This document shows positions 44,441-52,921 of a stretch of DNA of 64,000 nt, in pieces. This stretch comes from UBA10649 sp963700745 (GTDB lineage Bacteria > Actinomycetota > Actinomycetes > S36-B12), in the NCBI GenBank assembly GCA_963700745.1, contig CAVOYT010000002.1, positions 186,001 through 250,000 on the forward strand, in the 5' to 3' direction. The notes below the pieces were generated by a model. That model had not been told where the DNA came from, ran no database searches, and worked only from the letters and a program-made list of their open reading frames with translations. Position numbers and translations under genes: made by a program. Numbering within the stretch: position 1 is the first letter of the stretch; every line of letters begins with the position of its first letter.

Positions 44441-45430
44441 GCGGTGTTGATCCCGATCCTGCTCGTTCTCGCAGCTGGGCCGTACCTGGTGGAGAGGGGC
44501 ACCCAGCAGCAGCTGGTGACCCTCTTCTCGCTCATCGTCATGGCCACCATGTGGAACCTCCTCGCCGGCTACGGCGGCATGGTGTCGGTGGGGCAGCAGG
44601 CCTACATCGGCATCGGGGCATACGGCCTGATCTACCTCGCGGACACCGTCGGCCTCGATCCGTTCGTCGCCGTGCCCGTCGCCGTGGTGATCGCCGGACT
44701 GCTGTCGATCCCGATCTCGTTCCTCGCCTTCAGGCTGGTCGGCGGCTACTTCGCGATCGGCACCTGGGTCATCGCCGAGGTCGTCAAGCAGATCACGATG
44801 CAGATCGACGCCCTCGGCGCCGGATCCGGAATGTCCCTGACGTCGCTGAGCGACTTCTCGCCTGGACGGCGCATCGCCTACGTCTACTGGCTGTCCCTCA
44901 TCGCGGTCGTGCTGGCGGTCGGCGTCACCTACCTGGTCATGCGGTCCCGGTTGGGGCTCGGGTTCACGGCGATTCGCGACGACTCGATCGCGGCCTCCTC
45001 ACTGGGCGTGCGCGTGACCCGATCGAAGAGATTCGTCTTCGTCGTCTCGGCGATGGGCTGCGCCCTCGCCGGCGGCATGATCGCGGCCAACACCCTGCGC
45101 ATCACCCCGGATTCGATCTACTCGGTCAACTTCTCCGCCTTCATGATCTTCATGGTGGTCATCGGCGGGCTGGGCACGATCGAGGGACCGATCGTCGGTG
45201 CCATCGTCTTCTTCGGCCTGCAGCAGTGGCTGTCGGACCTCGGCACCTGGTACCTCGTCATCATCGGCGTGCTCGCCATCGTGATCACCCTCTTCCTGCC
45301 GCGAGGGATCTGGGGACTGATCTCCGGCAACGGCCGCATCAGGCTGTTCCCGGTCGGGTACCGGCTGGTGAATCCGCTGCAACGCTTCGCGATCGGGGCC
45401 GACAAGGATCAGGACCCGGCCGAGCAGTAG
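44441..45430 (+). CDS. ABC transporter permease, LivM-like
   Basis: The second permease of about 329 residues with WNLLAGYGGMVSVGQQAYIG (LivM signature) and the EAA-like SRLGLGFTAIRDDSIAASSLGV. The N-terminus is uncertain. An ATG at 44366 overlaps the LivH stop in the same frame but meets a TGA after seven codons (44387-44389); beyond it the frame is open into LIPILLVLAAG. A single substitution or indels there would give a basic N-terminus of about 25 residues. I list GTG 44441 as the first intact start. Confidence 0.87.
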   Translation, partial: AVLIPILLVLAAGPYLVERGTQQQLVTLFSLIVMATMWNLLAGYGGMVSVGQQAYIGIGAYGLIYLADTVGLDPFVAVPVAVVIAGLLSIPISFLAFRLVGGYFAIGTWVIAEVVKQITMQIDALGAGSGMSLTSLSDFSPGRRIAYVYWLSLIAVVLAVGVTYLVMRSRLGLGFTAIRDDSIAASSLGVRVTRSKRFVFVVSAMGCALAGGMIAANTLRITPDSIYSVNFSAFMIFMVVIGGLGTIEGPIVGAIVFFGLQQWLSDLGTWYLVIIGVLAIVITLFLPRGIWGLISGNGRIRLFPVGYRLVNPLQRFAIGADKDQDPAEQ

Positions 45431-45452
45431 GCGAACTCTCCTTGCGCGACCG

Positions 45453-45477
45453 GCGCTAGAAGGATTGCGCTAGAAGG
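45453..45477. repeat. Duplicated 11-mer GCGCTAGAAGG over the dehydrogenase stop
   Basis: GCGCTAGAAGG at 45453-45463 recurs at 45467-45477. Each copy holds a stop codon for the minus-strand dehydrogenase gene. It looks like a slippage duplication. Confidence 0.6.
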
Positions 45478-46931
45478 GGTACTGCGGCAGGGTGCGCCGC
45501 ATCGTCACCCACTGGGTGTCGGTGAAGGCGTCCAGGTTGGCCTGCACTCCACCGTGGCGCGAGCCCGTACCGGAGTTGAGAACTCCGCCGAACGGGATCA
45601 CGGCCTCGTCGTTGATGGTCTGGTCATTGATGTGGACCAGACCGGAGGGGATCTGGTCGGCGATCTCGAGGCCGCGCATGGCGTCCTTCGTCAGGATGCC
45701 CAGCGACAGGCCGTACGAGGATTCCTGGGCCAGGCGGATGGCCTCGTCGACGGAGTCGATGCGCACGATCGGTGCCACCGGACCGAACACCTCCTCGCAG
45801 TACGCGGGAGCGGCCGTGGGCACCGTGTCGAGAACGGTGGGCCGGTAGTAGAGGTTGTCGTACGTGCCGCCGGCAGCAAGGCGCGCTCCCGCGGCGACGC
45901 GTGTCGGTCACCATCGCATGGATCTTGTCGCGTTGCCCGGTATCGATGACCGGACCCAGCGCCACCTGCCCGGTCATGGGGTCGCCGACCGGCATGTGGT
46001 CCGCACGTGCCGCGAGGGCCGCGACGTACTCGTCCGCGATGCTCGACATCACCAGGTGACGCCCCGTCGTCATGCAGACCTGGCCCTGGTGGAGGAACGA
46101 TCCCCATGCACCGACCGACGACGCGGCCTCGACGTCGACATCGTCGAGGATGAGGAGCGCGGAGTTGCCGCCGAGCTCGAGGTGGACGCGCTTGAGGTGC
46201 TGGGCCGCGAGCTGGGCGATGACGCGCCCGGTGCGCGTCGATCCGGTGAAGGCGATGACCCGGACGGCGGGATCGGCGACCAGGGCCTCGCCGACGTCGG
46301 CGCCACCGGGGAGCACGTGCAGCAGGCCGTCGGGAAGTCCGGCCTGGGCGAACAGCTCCGCGATCACGGCTCCTCCGCTGACGGCGGTGCGCGGATCCGG
46401 CTTGAGGATGACGGCGTTGCCGAGGGCCAGCGCCGGGGCAACGGCGCGGATCGCCAGGATGGTCGGGACGTTGAACGGCGCGATAACGCCGACCACGCCG
46501 ACCGGCCGCCGCCGGGCCAGGCTCAGCCTCGGCTCGGTGGTGCGCAGCAGTTCACCGTAGGGCGCGGACGCGAGGGCGGCGGCCTCGTAGCACTCCTCGG
46601 CAGACGTAGCGATCTGGAAGCCGCTGAAGGGCCCGATGGCTCCGGTCTCCTGCATGAGCCATTCGGTGATCTCCTCGGCATTCGCATGCCACAGGTCGCC
46701 GACCCGGCGCATGACCGCCGCGCGCTCGGTGTACGGGCGCTCGGCCCAGTCCCGCTGAGCGGTGACTGCGGCCTGAGCTGCTCGCGAGACATCGGCTGCG
46801 TCCGCCATCCCCGCCGTGGCGATCGTCTCCCCGGTCGAGGGCGAGACAACCGGTCGCCCGCCCCCACCGCCCTCGCGCCAACCGTTGGAGAAGATCTGTC
46901 CCTGCCAGGCGCGATCGGCGAGAAGCGGCAC
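45470..46931 (-). CDS. Benzaldehyde-type aldehyde dehydrogenase
   Basis: An NAD(P)-dependent aldehyde dehydrogenase resembling benzaldehyde/vanillin dehydrogenases: GVVGVIAPFNVPTILAIRAV, cofactor loop FTGSTRTGRVI, Glu in LELGGNSALLIL and Cys in HQGQVCMTTGRH. One indel near 45895-45900 shifts the frame after MVTD; the rest reads VAAGARLAAGGTYDNLYYRP and onward to 45470. Corrected length about 486 residues. GTG 46931 follows GGAGG. It is the last gene of the operon led by the ferredoxin. It would feed aromatic acids from aldehydes. Confidence 0.86.
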
Positions 46932-46958
46932 CGTTGCCTCCTTGGTGTGTCGGCTGCG

Positions 46959-48395
46959 CTAGGACTTGGCGATCTGCATCACGACGGCCTTCGGCTCGGT
47001 GAAGAACTCGCGACTGAAGTTTCCGCCTTCGCGACCCACGCCGGAGTCTCCCACGCCTCCGAACGGCGCGCGCAGATCTCGGATGAAGAAGCAGTTGACC
47101 CACACGGTGCCCGCCTTCAGGCGTGCTGCGGCGCGGTGCGCCCGGGACAGGTCCTCGGTGAAGACCATGGCGTTCAGGCCGTAGCTGGTGTCGTTCGCCA
47201 GGGCGATCGCCTCGTCCTCGGTGTCGAAGACGGTGGCGACGGTGACAGGACCGAAGATCTCCTCGCGCACGACGCGCGCGTCCTGCGGCACGTCGAGCAG
47301 GATCGTCGGCTTCACGCTCCAGCCGTCGCCGAGGCCCCCCGTGAGGATGCGGCCGCCGCCGAGGGCCTCCGTGCCGAGGTAGCCGGAGACCTTGGTGAAG
47401 TGCTCCTCGCTGGCCAGGGCTGCCGAGAACTCGGTGGCCGGGTCCTTGGGATCGCCCATGACGAGGGCCTCGGCCGCGGTCTTGTAGCGCGCCACGAACT
47501 CGTCGTAGATGCCCCGCTGGACGTAGAGGCGGCTGCCCGCCAGGCAGACCTGCCCGGCGTTGCGGAAGATCGCCTCAACGGCCCAGTGGACGGCGTTGTC
47601 GAGGTCGGCGTCGTCGAAGACGATGTTCGCGCCCTTGCCGCCGAGTTCAAGGCTCACCGGCGTGAGGTTGCGCGCCGCCACGGCGCTGATGACCTTGCCG
47701 GTGCCCGACTCGCCGGTGAAGGTGATGCGGTCGACGTCGGGATTCTCGGTGAGAGCCGAACCCACGGCGTCCGGACCGTAGCCGTGCACGACGTTCAGGA
47801 CGCCGGGCGGGAAGCCGGCCTCGATTGCCAGCCGGCCGACGATCGTGGCGGAGACGGGGGTGTCCTCCGCAGGCTTCCAGACGACGGTGTTCCCCCACGC
47901 GAGTGCGGGCATCACCTTCCAGGTGCCCAGCATCAGCGGGAAGTTCCAGGGCGAGATCGCCACGGCGACTCCGGCCGGCTCCCACCGGTTGTAGGCGTGG
48001 TGGCCGCTGTCCATCGGGTAGGACTCGGCCATCGCCATGCGGGCATGGTCGGCGAAGAAGCGAACGTTCCACACGGAGCGTGCGACGTCGTGGCGGGACT
48101 GGGTGATGGGCTTGCCCATGTCATAGGTGTCAGCCATCGCCAGCTCGTCGGCGTGCTCCTCCATGAGGTCCGCGAGCCGGTGCATCAGCTGCTGCCGCTT
48201 CTCGTAGCCCAGCCGTGGCCACGGTCCCTCGTCGAAGGCCCGTCGCGCCGCCGCGACCGCTCGGTAGGCGTCCGCCTTGTCTCCCAGCGCGATCGTGGCC
48301 CACGTCTCGCGCGTGAACGGATCGATGTCTGCGAAGGTGGCGCCGTCCAGCGACGCCACCTCCTGGCCGTCGATGATGTGACCGTAGAACTCCAT
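46959..48395 (-). CDS. 2-Hydroxymuconic semialdehyde dehydrogenase-like
   Basis: A 478-residue aldehyde dehydrogenase of the HpcC/DmpC/XylG type: AISPWNFPLMLGTWKVMPAL, FTGESGTGKV, LELGGKGANIVF, Cys in NAGQVCLAGSR and C-terminal FGGVGDSGVGREGG. It would oxidise the 2-hydroxymuconic semialdehyde made by the neighbouring catechol 2,3-dioxygenase. ATG 48395 is the conserved start (MEFYGHIIDG); GTG 48425 is in frame but lies about at the transcription start of a TAGCGT promoter. An IclR-type operator lies 63 bp upstream. Confidence 0.87.
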   Translation of the reverse strand: MEFYGHIIDGQEVASLDGATFADIDPFTRETWATIALGDKADAYRAVAAARRAFDEGPWPRLGYEKRQQLMHRLADLMEEHADELAMADTYDMGKPITQSRHDVARSVWNVRFFADHARMAMAESYPMDSGHHAYNRWEPAGVAVAISPWNFPLMLGTWKVMPALAWGNTVVWKPAEDTPVSATIVGRLAIEAGFPPGVLNVVHGYGPDAVGSALTENPDVDRITFTGESGTGKVISAVAARNLTPVSLELGGKGANIVFDDADLDNAVHWAVEAIFRNAGQVCLAGSRLYVQRGIYDEFVARYKTAAEALVMGDPKDPATEFSAALASEEHFTKVSGYLGTEALGGGRILTGGLGDGWSVKPTILLDVPQDARVVREEIFGPVTVATVFDTEDEAIALANDTSYGLNAMVFTEDLSRAHRAAARLKAGTVWVNCFFIRDLRAPFGGVGDSGVGREGGNFSREFFTEPKAVVMQIAKS

Positions 48396-48457
48396 GGCGG
48401 GCGTGCCCCTCTCGTCAGGCGCCACGCTAGGTGTGCGGCGCGATCGGGTGGGTGGGC

Positions 48458-48474
48458 GTTCCCGAGGTCGGAAC
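48458..48474. promoter_or_regulatory. GTTCC-N7-GGAAC operator, extended to 8-bp arms
   Basis: GTTCCCGAGGTCGGAAC lies between the IclR gene and the semialdehyde dehydrogenase gene. The arms extend perfectly to GGCGTTCC/GGAACGCC (48455-48477), the best copy of this family. Confidence 0.65.
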
Positions 48475-48491
48475 GCCGTGATGATTCGCGC

Positions 48492-49277
48492 TCAGGCTTG
48501 GTCGGACGGGTCCCGGTAGCGCTGGACCATCCTCTTGCTCAGCCGCTTCGCGGCCATGGTCACGAGGCGCGCCTGCCGGTCACCGTGATCGCCCAGCTCG
48601 TCCTCCGAGCCGGTGATGGAGATCGCGGCGATGGCGACCCCGAGACCGTTGAGCACGGGTGCGGCGACAGAGGCCAGCCGATCCATGAGCTCACCGTGGG
48701 AGGTGGCATACCCCTGCCGACGCGTCTCGGCGAGGGCCGCGGAGAAGTCCCGCGCGTTGGAGATGGTGCGCGACGTGAAGACCGGGAACCCGGCCTCGAT
48801 CCGCAGTTGGGCAGACTCCGGGTCATACGCACAGATCGCCTTGCCGGACGAGGTCGCGTGGAGCGGCCAACGGCGTCGGTACTCGTCCATCACCTGCATC
48901 CCGCGGAGCGTCGGCAGGCGTTCGAGGAACAGGATGTCGGGGCCCTGGGCGATCGACAGGTGCACCGTCCAGCCGCTGAGCTCGCGCAGCTCCTCAAGCA
49001 TCGTCTTCGACTGGCGGCGCAGATCGATGCGAGAGAGGGCGAGGTGACCGAGCTCGAACAGGTGCAGGCCGAGGCGGTAACGCCCATTCTCCGGGTTCTG
49101 CTCGATGAGGCCTCGAGACGCGAGGGTGGTCAGCAGGCGATGGGCCGTGCTCTTGGCGACTCCGAGGCGGCGCGCCACCTCGGAGACGCCCAGCTCCTCG
49201 TCCGTGACGAAGCAGTCGAGCAGGTCGAGGGCGGACGCAACGGACTTGAGTCCGCCCTCGACTCCGTCTTCGGCCAC
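48492..49277 (-). CDS. IclR-family regulator of the meta-cleavage genes
   Basis: The 261-residue IclR protein has a winged helix (LGVSEVARRLGVAKSTAHRL) and an effector domain (GWTVHLSIAQGPDILFLERL to AIAAISITGSEDEL). Start GTG 49277 has TATTCT (49284-49289, minus strand) 6 nt upstream, so it may be leaderless and separate from the dioxygenase transcript. The set of GTTCC-N7-GGAAC sites around it (48458, 50299, 50738, 50778, 51406) suggests it controls the ring-cleavage, ferredoxin and second binding-protein genes. Its effector is probably an aromatic or a meta-cleavage product. Confidence 0.9.
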   Translation of the reverse strand: MAEDGVEGGLKSVASALDLLDCFVTDEELGVSEVARRLGVAKSTAHRLLTTLASRGLIEQNPENGRYRLGLHLFELGHLALSRIDLRRQSKTMLEELRELSGWTVHLSIAQGPDILFLERLPTLRGMQVMDEYRRRWPLHATSSGKAICAYDPESAQLRIEAGFPVFTSRTISNARDFSAALAETRRQGYATSHGELMDRLASVAAPVLNGLGVAIAAISITGSEDELGDHGDRQARLVTMAAKRLSKRMVQRYRDPSDQA

Positions 49278-49296
49278 AGGGCCAGAATAGGACCGC

Positions 49297-50211
49297 TCAG
49301 GTTGCTACGGTCAGGAATCGCTCGTTGAGCTCCCGCGAGTGGTAGAAGATCGCCTTGCCCAGCTGGTCCACTGTCCACGTGACTGTCGGTCGGTCGCGGA
49401 AGCAGCGGTAGCCGCCGGAGAAGGTCTCGTTGCGGTTGCCCGAGGGGTCGAAGAAGTAGATCGTCGTGCCTCGGGTGATGCCGTGCCGGGTCGGTCCGAT
49501 GTCGATCGGTACATCGTCCATGGCGAAGATGTCGGCCGCGCGGAGGATGTCGTCCCACCCGCGCATCTCGAACGCGAAGTGGTGGATCTTGTTCTCCGGC
49601 GCTTCCAGCAGCGCGATGTCGTGGTTGGACTCGCCGATGGTCAGCCAGGTGGCGACGGTCTTGGCGTCGTCGTCCAGGCTGGTGCGCACGCGCTCGGTGG
49701 GCCACATGTTCACGCAGTCGATGAAGAAGCGCTCGATGCCTTCGACATCGTTGACCCAGAGCAGTGCATGGTCCAGTCGGGGGGCACCGATTCCGACCAT
49801 GTGGCGCGGAAAGGCGTCGGGGTTGTGGGTGCCGACCTCGAGGCCCCACGAGGTCATGTGGCTGTAGAAGTCGATCTGGTGCCCGCTGGGCAGCGTGACG
49901 CTGATGCCGTCGCCGACCTCGGGATTCTCGCCTGCGGTCATGCGACTCACGGGGTAGCCGAACGTGACGGCCTTGGCCTCGATCTCGGCGATGTCCTCGG
50001 GCTTCTCGCACTTGAAGCCGCACTTGACGTAGCCGACGCCGCCTTCCTCGATGATGACCGAGTGGTGGTCCCACTCGTCCCAGCCCTTGTAGTAGACCTT
50101 CCCGTCCTGCTCGAGGGTGGGGTAGAGCCCGATCACGTTCCCGTAGTGCTCCTTGGCCTCGGCGAGGTCCGTCACCTTGATGTGCATGTAACCCATGCGC
50201 ATGACTGCCAT
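49297..50211 (-). CDS. Catechol 2,3-dioxygenase (extradiol, vicinal oxygen chelate fold)
   Basis: A 304-residue extradiol dioxygenase of the XylE/DmpB family. The 2-His-1-Glu iron ligands are visible in RLDHALLW, NKIHHFAFEM and GNRNETFSGGY. It opens catechol next to the hydroxyls to give 2-hydroxymuconic semialdehyde, which the dehydrogenase at 46959 handles. Start ATG 50211 (MAVMRMGYMHIKV). It ends 19 bp before the IclR gene. The reactivating ferredoxin gene lies 96 bp upstream. Confidence 0.92.
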   Translation of the reverse strand: MAVMRMGYMHIKVTDLAEAKEHYGNVIGLYPTLEQDGKVYYKGWDEWDHHSVIIEEGGVGYVKCGFKCEKPEDIAEIEAKAVTFGYPVSRMTAGENPEVGDGISVTLPSGHQIDFYSHMTSWGLEVGTHNPDAFPRHMVGIGAPRLDHALLWVNDVEGIERFFIDCVNMWPTERVRTSLDDDAKTVATWLTIGESNHDIALLEAPENKIHHFAFEMRGWDDILRAADIFAMDDVPIDIGPTRHGITRGTTIYFFDPSGNRNETFSGGYRCFRDRPTVTWTVDQLGKAIFYHSRELNERFLTVAT

Positions 50212-50298
50212 GCTTCACCGTCCCTGTGATGTCAACGCCGGGACCTTGGTAGTCCCGTGCGGGTCACACTAGGAACGCGTGGACTGGGATGTAGATCG

Positions 50299-50315
50299 GT
50301 TCCGCGGTCAGGAAC
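50299..50315. promoter_or_regulatory. GTTCC-N7-GGAAC operator before the catechol dioxygenase
   Basis: GTTCCGCGGTCAGGAAC overlaps the last codons of the ferredoxin gene and lies 88 bp upstream of the dioxygenase start. Confidence 0.6.
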
Positions 50316-50655
50316 GCGGGGCGGCGGGACGATCGGCCGACGCGAGCAGGGCCATGAGGGGATTCACCTGGTGCAGGGAATCGTCTCGAAGTGCGATGGT
50401 CACGTCTGTGAGGGCGACGGCCCGGCACGACAGGCAGGTGCCTAGAGCACGCTCCTCGTCGGTCAGGACCTTCTCGGCGACTGGGCGGTTGTACTCCACT
50501 TCACCCTCGACGAGGTCCACCTTGCAGATCGCGCAGCCTCCCCGGCGGCAGCCGATGCGGTACCCGTACCCGTGCCGACGCAGTCCCTCGAAGATCGTCT
50601 CGTCCGGTGCCAGGTCCACGGACACACCATCGGGCTGGACGGTGAGCGTTGGCAT
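50308..50655 (-). CDS. [2Fe-2S] ferredoxin, XylT-like
   Basis: A 115-residue plant-type ferredoxin with cluster ligands in GCRRGGCAICKVDL (CX4CX2C) and a fourth Cys in LGTCLSCRA. XylT-type ferredoxins reduce the iron of oxidised, inactive catechol 2,3-dioxygenase, and this gene is directly upstream of one, so that role is strongly suggested. ATG 50655 follows GGAGG. Its C-terminal tail (ALLASADRPAAPRS) is longer than usual. Confidence 0.9.
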   Translation of the reverse strand: MPTLTVQPDGVSVDLAPDETIFEGLRRHGYGYRIGCRRGGCAICKVDLVEGEVEYNRPVAEKVLTDEERALGTCLSCRAVALTDVTIALRDDSLHQVNPLMALLASADRPAAPRS

Positions 50656-50737
50656 GGGGCCTCCGGTAAGCGTGCTGGCGAGGCATCCCTCGCTGGTCCA
50701 AGCACCGTAGACCGACTCGAGTCGATCCGCCGACCAT

Positions 50738-50754
50738 GTTCCTGATTCCGGAAC
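50738..50754. promoter_or_regulatory. GTTCC-N7-GGAAC operator C
   Basis: GTTCCTGATTCCGGAAC lies in the divergent interval between the ferredoxin and the ABM-domain gene. Confidence 0.6.
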
Positions 50755-50777
50755 GCCCGATGGCCGCCGTGCGCTTC

Positions 50778-50794
50778 GTTCCGTGGGTCGGAAC
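50778..50794. promoter_or_regulatory. GTTCC-N7-GGAAC operator D
   Basis: GTTCCGTGGGTCGGAAC lies 40 bp (centre to centre) after operator C, about four helical turns, which suits cooperative binding of two regulator units over the divergent promoters. Confidence 0.6.
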
Positions 50795-50834
50795 CGATCA
50801 GCGAACGGATCGGCCGGCGGATCAGGATGAGATC

Positions 50835-51368
50835 GTGCTCCCTGTCACCGTCGTCATCTCACGGACCCCCGCTCCCGGTCGCGAGGCTGAGCTTCTCGAG
50901 TGGTCTCAAGGCATGACGGCCGTCGCCGAGACCTTTCCAGGACACCTGGGCGCCCGGACCTACCCGCCGGCCGAGACCGAGCGAGGAGATCTTGTGGTGG
51001 CGTTCTCGTTTGAGAGCGCGGATGCGCTGAGCGCCTGGGAGCACAGCGATGAGCGACGCAACTGGTTGCAGCGGGCCGATCATCTGCTGGCCGGGGAGGC
51101 CCAGACGCACGCGGTCAGCGGCTTCGAGGGAATCTTCGCCCACGCCCCGGGTCAGGCGGTCATTCCGCCGCCGCGGTGGAAGACGGCCACGGTCATCGCC
51201 CTCGCGCTGTACCCCATCTCGCTACTGCTGAACTGGCTGCTGGTGCCACACGTGGCCTCCTGGAACATCTTCCTGCGCGTTCTGGTCTCCGTCGTGATCA
51301 TCGTCCCGTACATGGCTTGGGTAGGCGTGCCCTATCTGTCGCGTTGGCTGCGCGGGTGGCTGCACTAG
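50835..51368 (+). CDS. ABM-domain membrane protein
   Basis: The N-terminal part (LPVTVVISRTPAPGREAELL to DLVVAFSFESADALSAWEHSD) is an antibiotic-biosynthesis-monooxygenase (dimeric ferredoxin-like) domain; the C-terminal 60 residues hold two membrane helices (TVIALALYPISLLLNWLL and NIFLRVLVSVVIIVPYMAW). Such ABM-TM proteins are uncharacterised. The frame is open from 50736 but that start lies over operator C, so GTG 50835 (AGGA upstream) is more likely. Its position under the same operators suggests a role in aromatic or quinone handling. Confidence 0.75.
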   Translation: MLPVTVVISRTPAPGREAELLEWSQGMTAVAETFPGHLGARTYPPAETERGDLVVAFSFESADALSAWEHSDERRNWLQRADHLLAGEAQTHAVSGFEGIFAHAPGQAVIPPPRWKTATVIALALYPISLLLNWLLVPHVASWNIFLRVLVSVVIIVPYMAWVGVPYLSRWLRGWLH

Positions 51369-51405
51369 GCGCTTTCGCAACGAATCCATAACGGCGGCCC
51401 AGAAC

Positions 51406-51422
51406 ATTCCTCCATGTGGAAC
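51406..51422. promoter_or_regulatory. (A)TTCC-N7-GGAAC operator E
   Basis: ATTCCTCCATGTGGAAC matches the family with one change and lies about 105 bp upstream of the second binding-protein gene. Confidence 0.5.
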
Positions 51423-51525
51423 GCGGCGCCCACCCCGTTTGCTGCATCCCGTCTACTTACGTTCACCGCGGCGCCCGACGTCATCCGGCGAGCGAATCCG
51501 CTATGACCCTTCGAATGGAGTTCTT

Positions 51526-52905
51526 ATGAGAATGGCACGCTCGATGCGAGTCCTGGCGGTTGCTGCCGCTGCGGGCCTGCTTGTCACGGCCTGCGGCGGC
51601 CTCGACGACACGACGTCCGGCGAGTCCTCGCAGGCGCCGGCCGAGTCGGCTGCCTCCGCCGCGGCCTCCGCGGACGCCGGCGGCGAGGCGGCCGCCACCG
51701 ACGGCATGGTCAAGATCGGCTACGTCGCGCCCATCACCGGCCCCCTGGCCGCGTTCGGCGAGGGTGACCAGTACGTGGTCGACCAGATGATGGCCTACTT
51801 CGCCGAGAACCCCATCCAGGCCGGTGGCAGCTCGTACGGTGTCGAGATCGTCCTGAAGGACTCGCAGTCCGACCCGAAGCGGGCCGGTGAGGTAGCCGGT
51901 GAGCTGATCAACTCCGACGGCGTCGACATCCTGATGGCCCACGCGACTCCCGAGACCACCGTCCCGGTGACGCAGCAGTGCGAGGCCAACGCCACTCCTT
52001 GCATCACGGCGGATACCCCTTGGCAGCCTTGGGTCGCCGGCGCTGGCGCGAACCCGGGTGATCCGGCGACTGCCCTGAAGTGGTCGTACCACTTCTTCTG
52101 GGGCATGGAGGACATGGCCGCGGTCTTCATGGACATCTGGAACCAGGTGGACACCAACAAGAACGTGGGCGCGCTGTATCCGAACGACTCGGACGGCCAG
52201 GCCTTCACCAACGTGGAGATGGGCTTCCCCGCGATTATCGGACCGGAGGGCTTCAACTGGAACGACCCCGGTCTGTACCCGATCGGCACGCAGGACTTCT
52301 CGGCCCAGATCAACTCGTTCAAGAGCAACGATGACCAGATCCTGAACGGGATCGTGCCGCCTCCGGACTTCGCCACCTTCTGGACTCAGGCCAAGCAGCA
52401 GGGGTACAACCCGAAGATCGCCACGATCGGCAAGGCCATCGAGTTCCCGGCTGCGATCGAGGGTCTGGGCGAGCTCGCGCAGAACCTCGCGACCGAGGTC
52501 TGGTGGGCACCGTCGTACCCGACGACGTCGAGCCTGACCGGGCTGTCGTCGCAGGAGTTCGCCGACGCGTACACGGCGGCAACCGGCAAGCAGTGGAACG
52601 TGACCCTCGGCTTCTCGGAGTCGCTGTTCGAGACAGCGGCGGCCGCGGTTGTCGCGGCGGGTGGCACGGACAAGCAGGCCATCGCCGATGCCATGAAGAC
52701 GATGAGCGTCCCGACGCTCGTCGGAAACCTTGACTGGAACTCCGGTCCGTTCCCGAACGTTGCCAAGACCCCGCTCGTCGGCGGTCAGTGGCGCGCGACG
52801 GACGGCGGGGAGTTCCCGTTCGACCTCGTGATCGTGTCGAATGCGCACGCCAAGGACATGGGGCTGGACGTCCCGCTCGGCGGCGAGGTTGAGCCGCTCA
52901 GCTAG
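51526..52905 (+). CDS. Branched-chain amino acid-type ABC binding lipoprotein (LivJ-like), copy 2
   Basis: The 459-residue paralogue of the binding protein at 40470: lipobox LLVTAC, Ala/Ser-rich linker, then VKIGYVAPITGPLAAFGEGD, KDSQSDPKRAGEVAGELIN and the same C-terminal GGEVEPLS. No permease or ATPase follows, so it probably delivers a second ligand to the importer at 42053-45430. ATG 51526 follows GGAG at 5 nt spacing. Confidence 0.9.
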   Translation: MRMARSMRVLAVAAAAGLLVTACGGLDDTTSGESSQAPAESAASAAASADAGGEAAATDGMVKIGYVAPITGPLAAFGEGDQYVVDQMMAYFAENPIQAGGSSYGVEIVLKDSQSDPKRAGEVAGELINSDGVDILMAHATPETTVPVTQQCEANATPCITADTPWQPWVAGAGANPGDPATALKWSYHFFWGMEDMAAVFMDIWNQVDTNKNVGALYPNDSDGQAFTNVEMGFPAIIGPEGFNWNDPGLYPIGTQDFSAQINSFKSNDDQILNGIVPPPDFATFWTQAKQQGYNPKIATIGKAIEFPAAIEGLGELAQNLATEVWWAPSYPTTSSLTGLSSQEFADAYTAATGKQWNVTLGFSESLFETAAAAVVAAGGTDKQAIADAMKTMSVPTLVGNLDWNSGPFPNVAKTPLVGGQWRATDGGEFPFDLVIVSNAHAKDMGLDVPLGGEVEPLS

Positions 52906-52921
52906 GACGGGCCTGATCAGG

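Noticed and set aside
45855..49328. A very long plus-strand open frame of over 1,100 codons
   Set aside because: It is antisense to two aldehyde dehydrogenases, an IclR regulator and a dioxygenase gene, with no recognisable domain; high GC leaves the opposite strand open.
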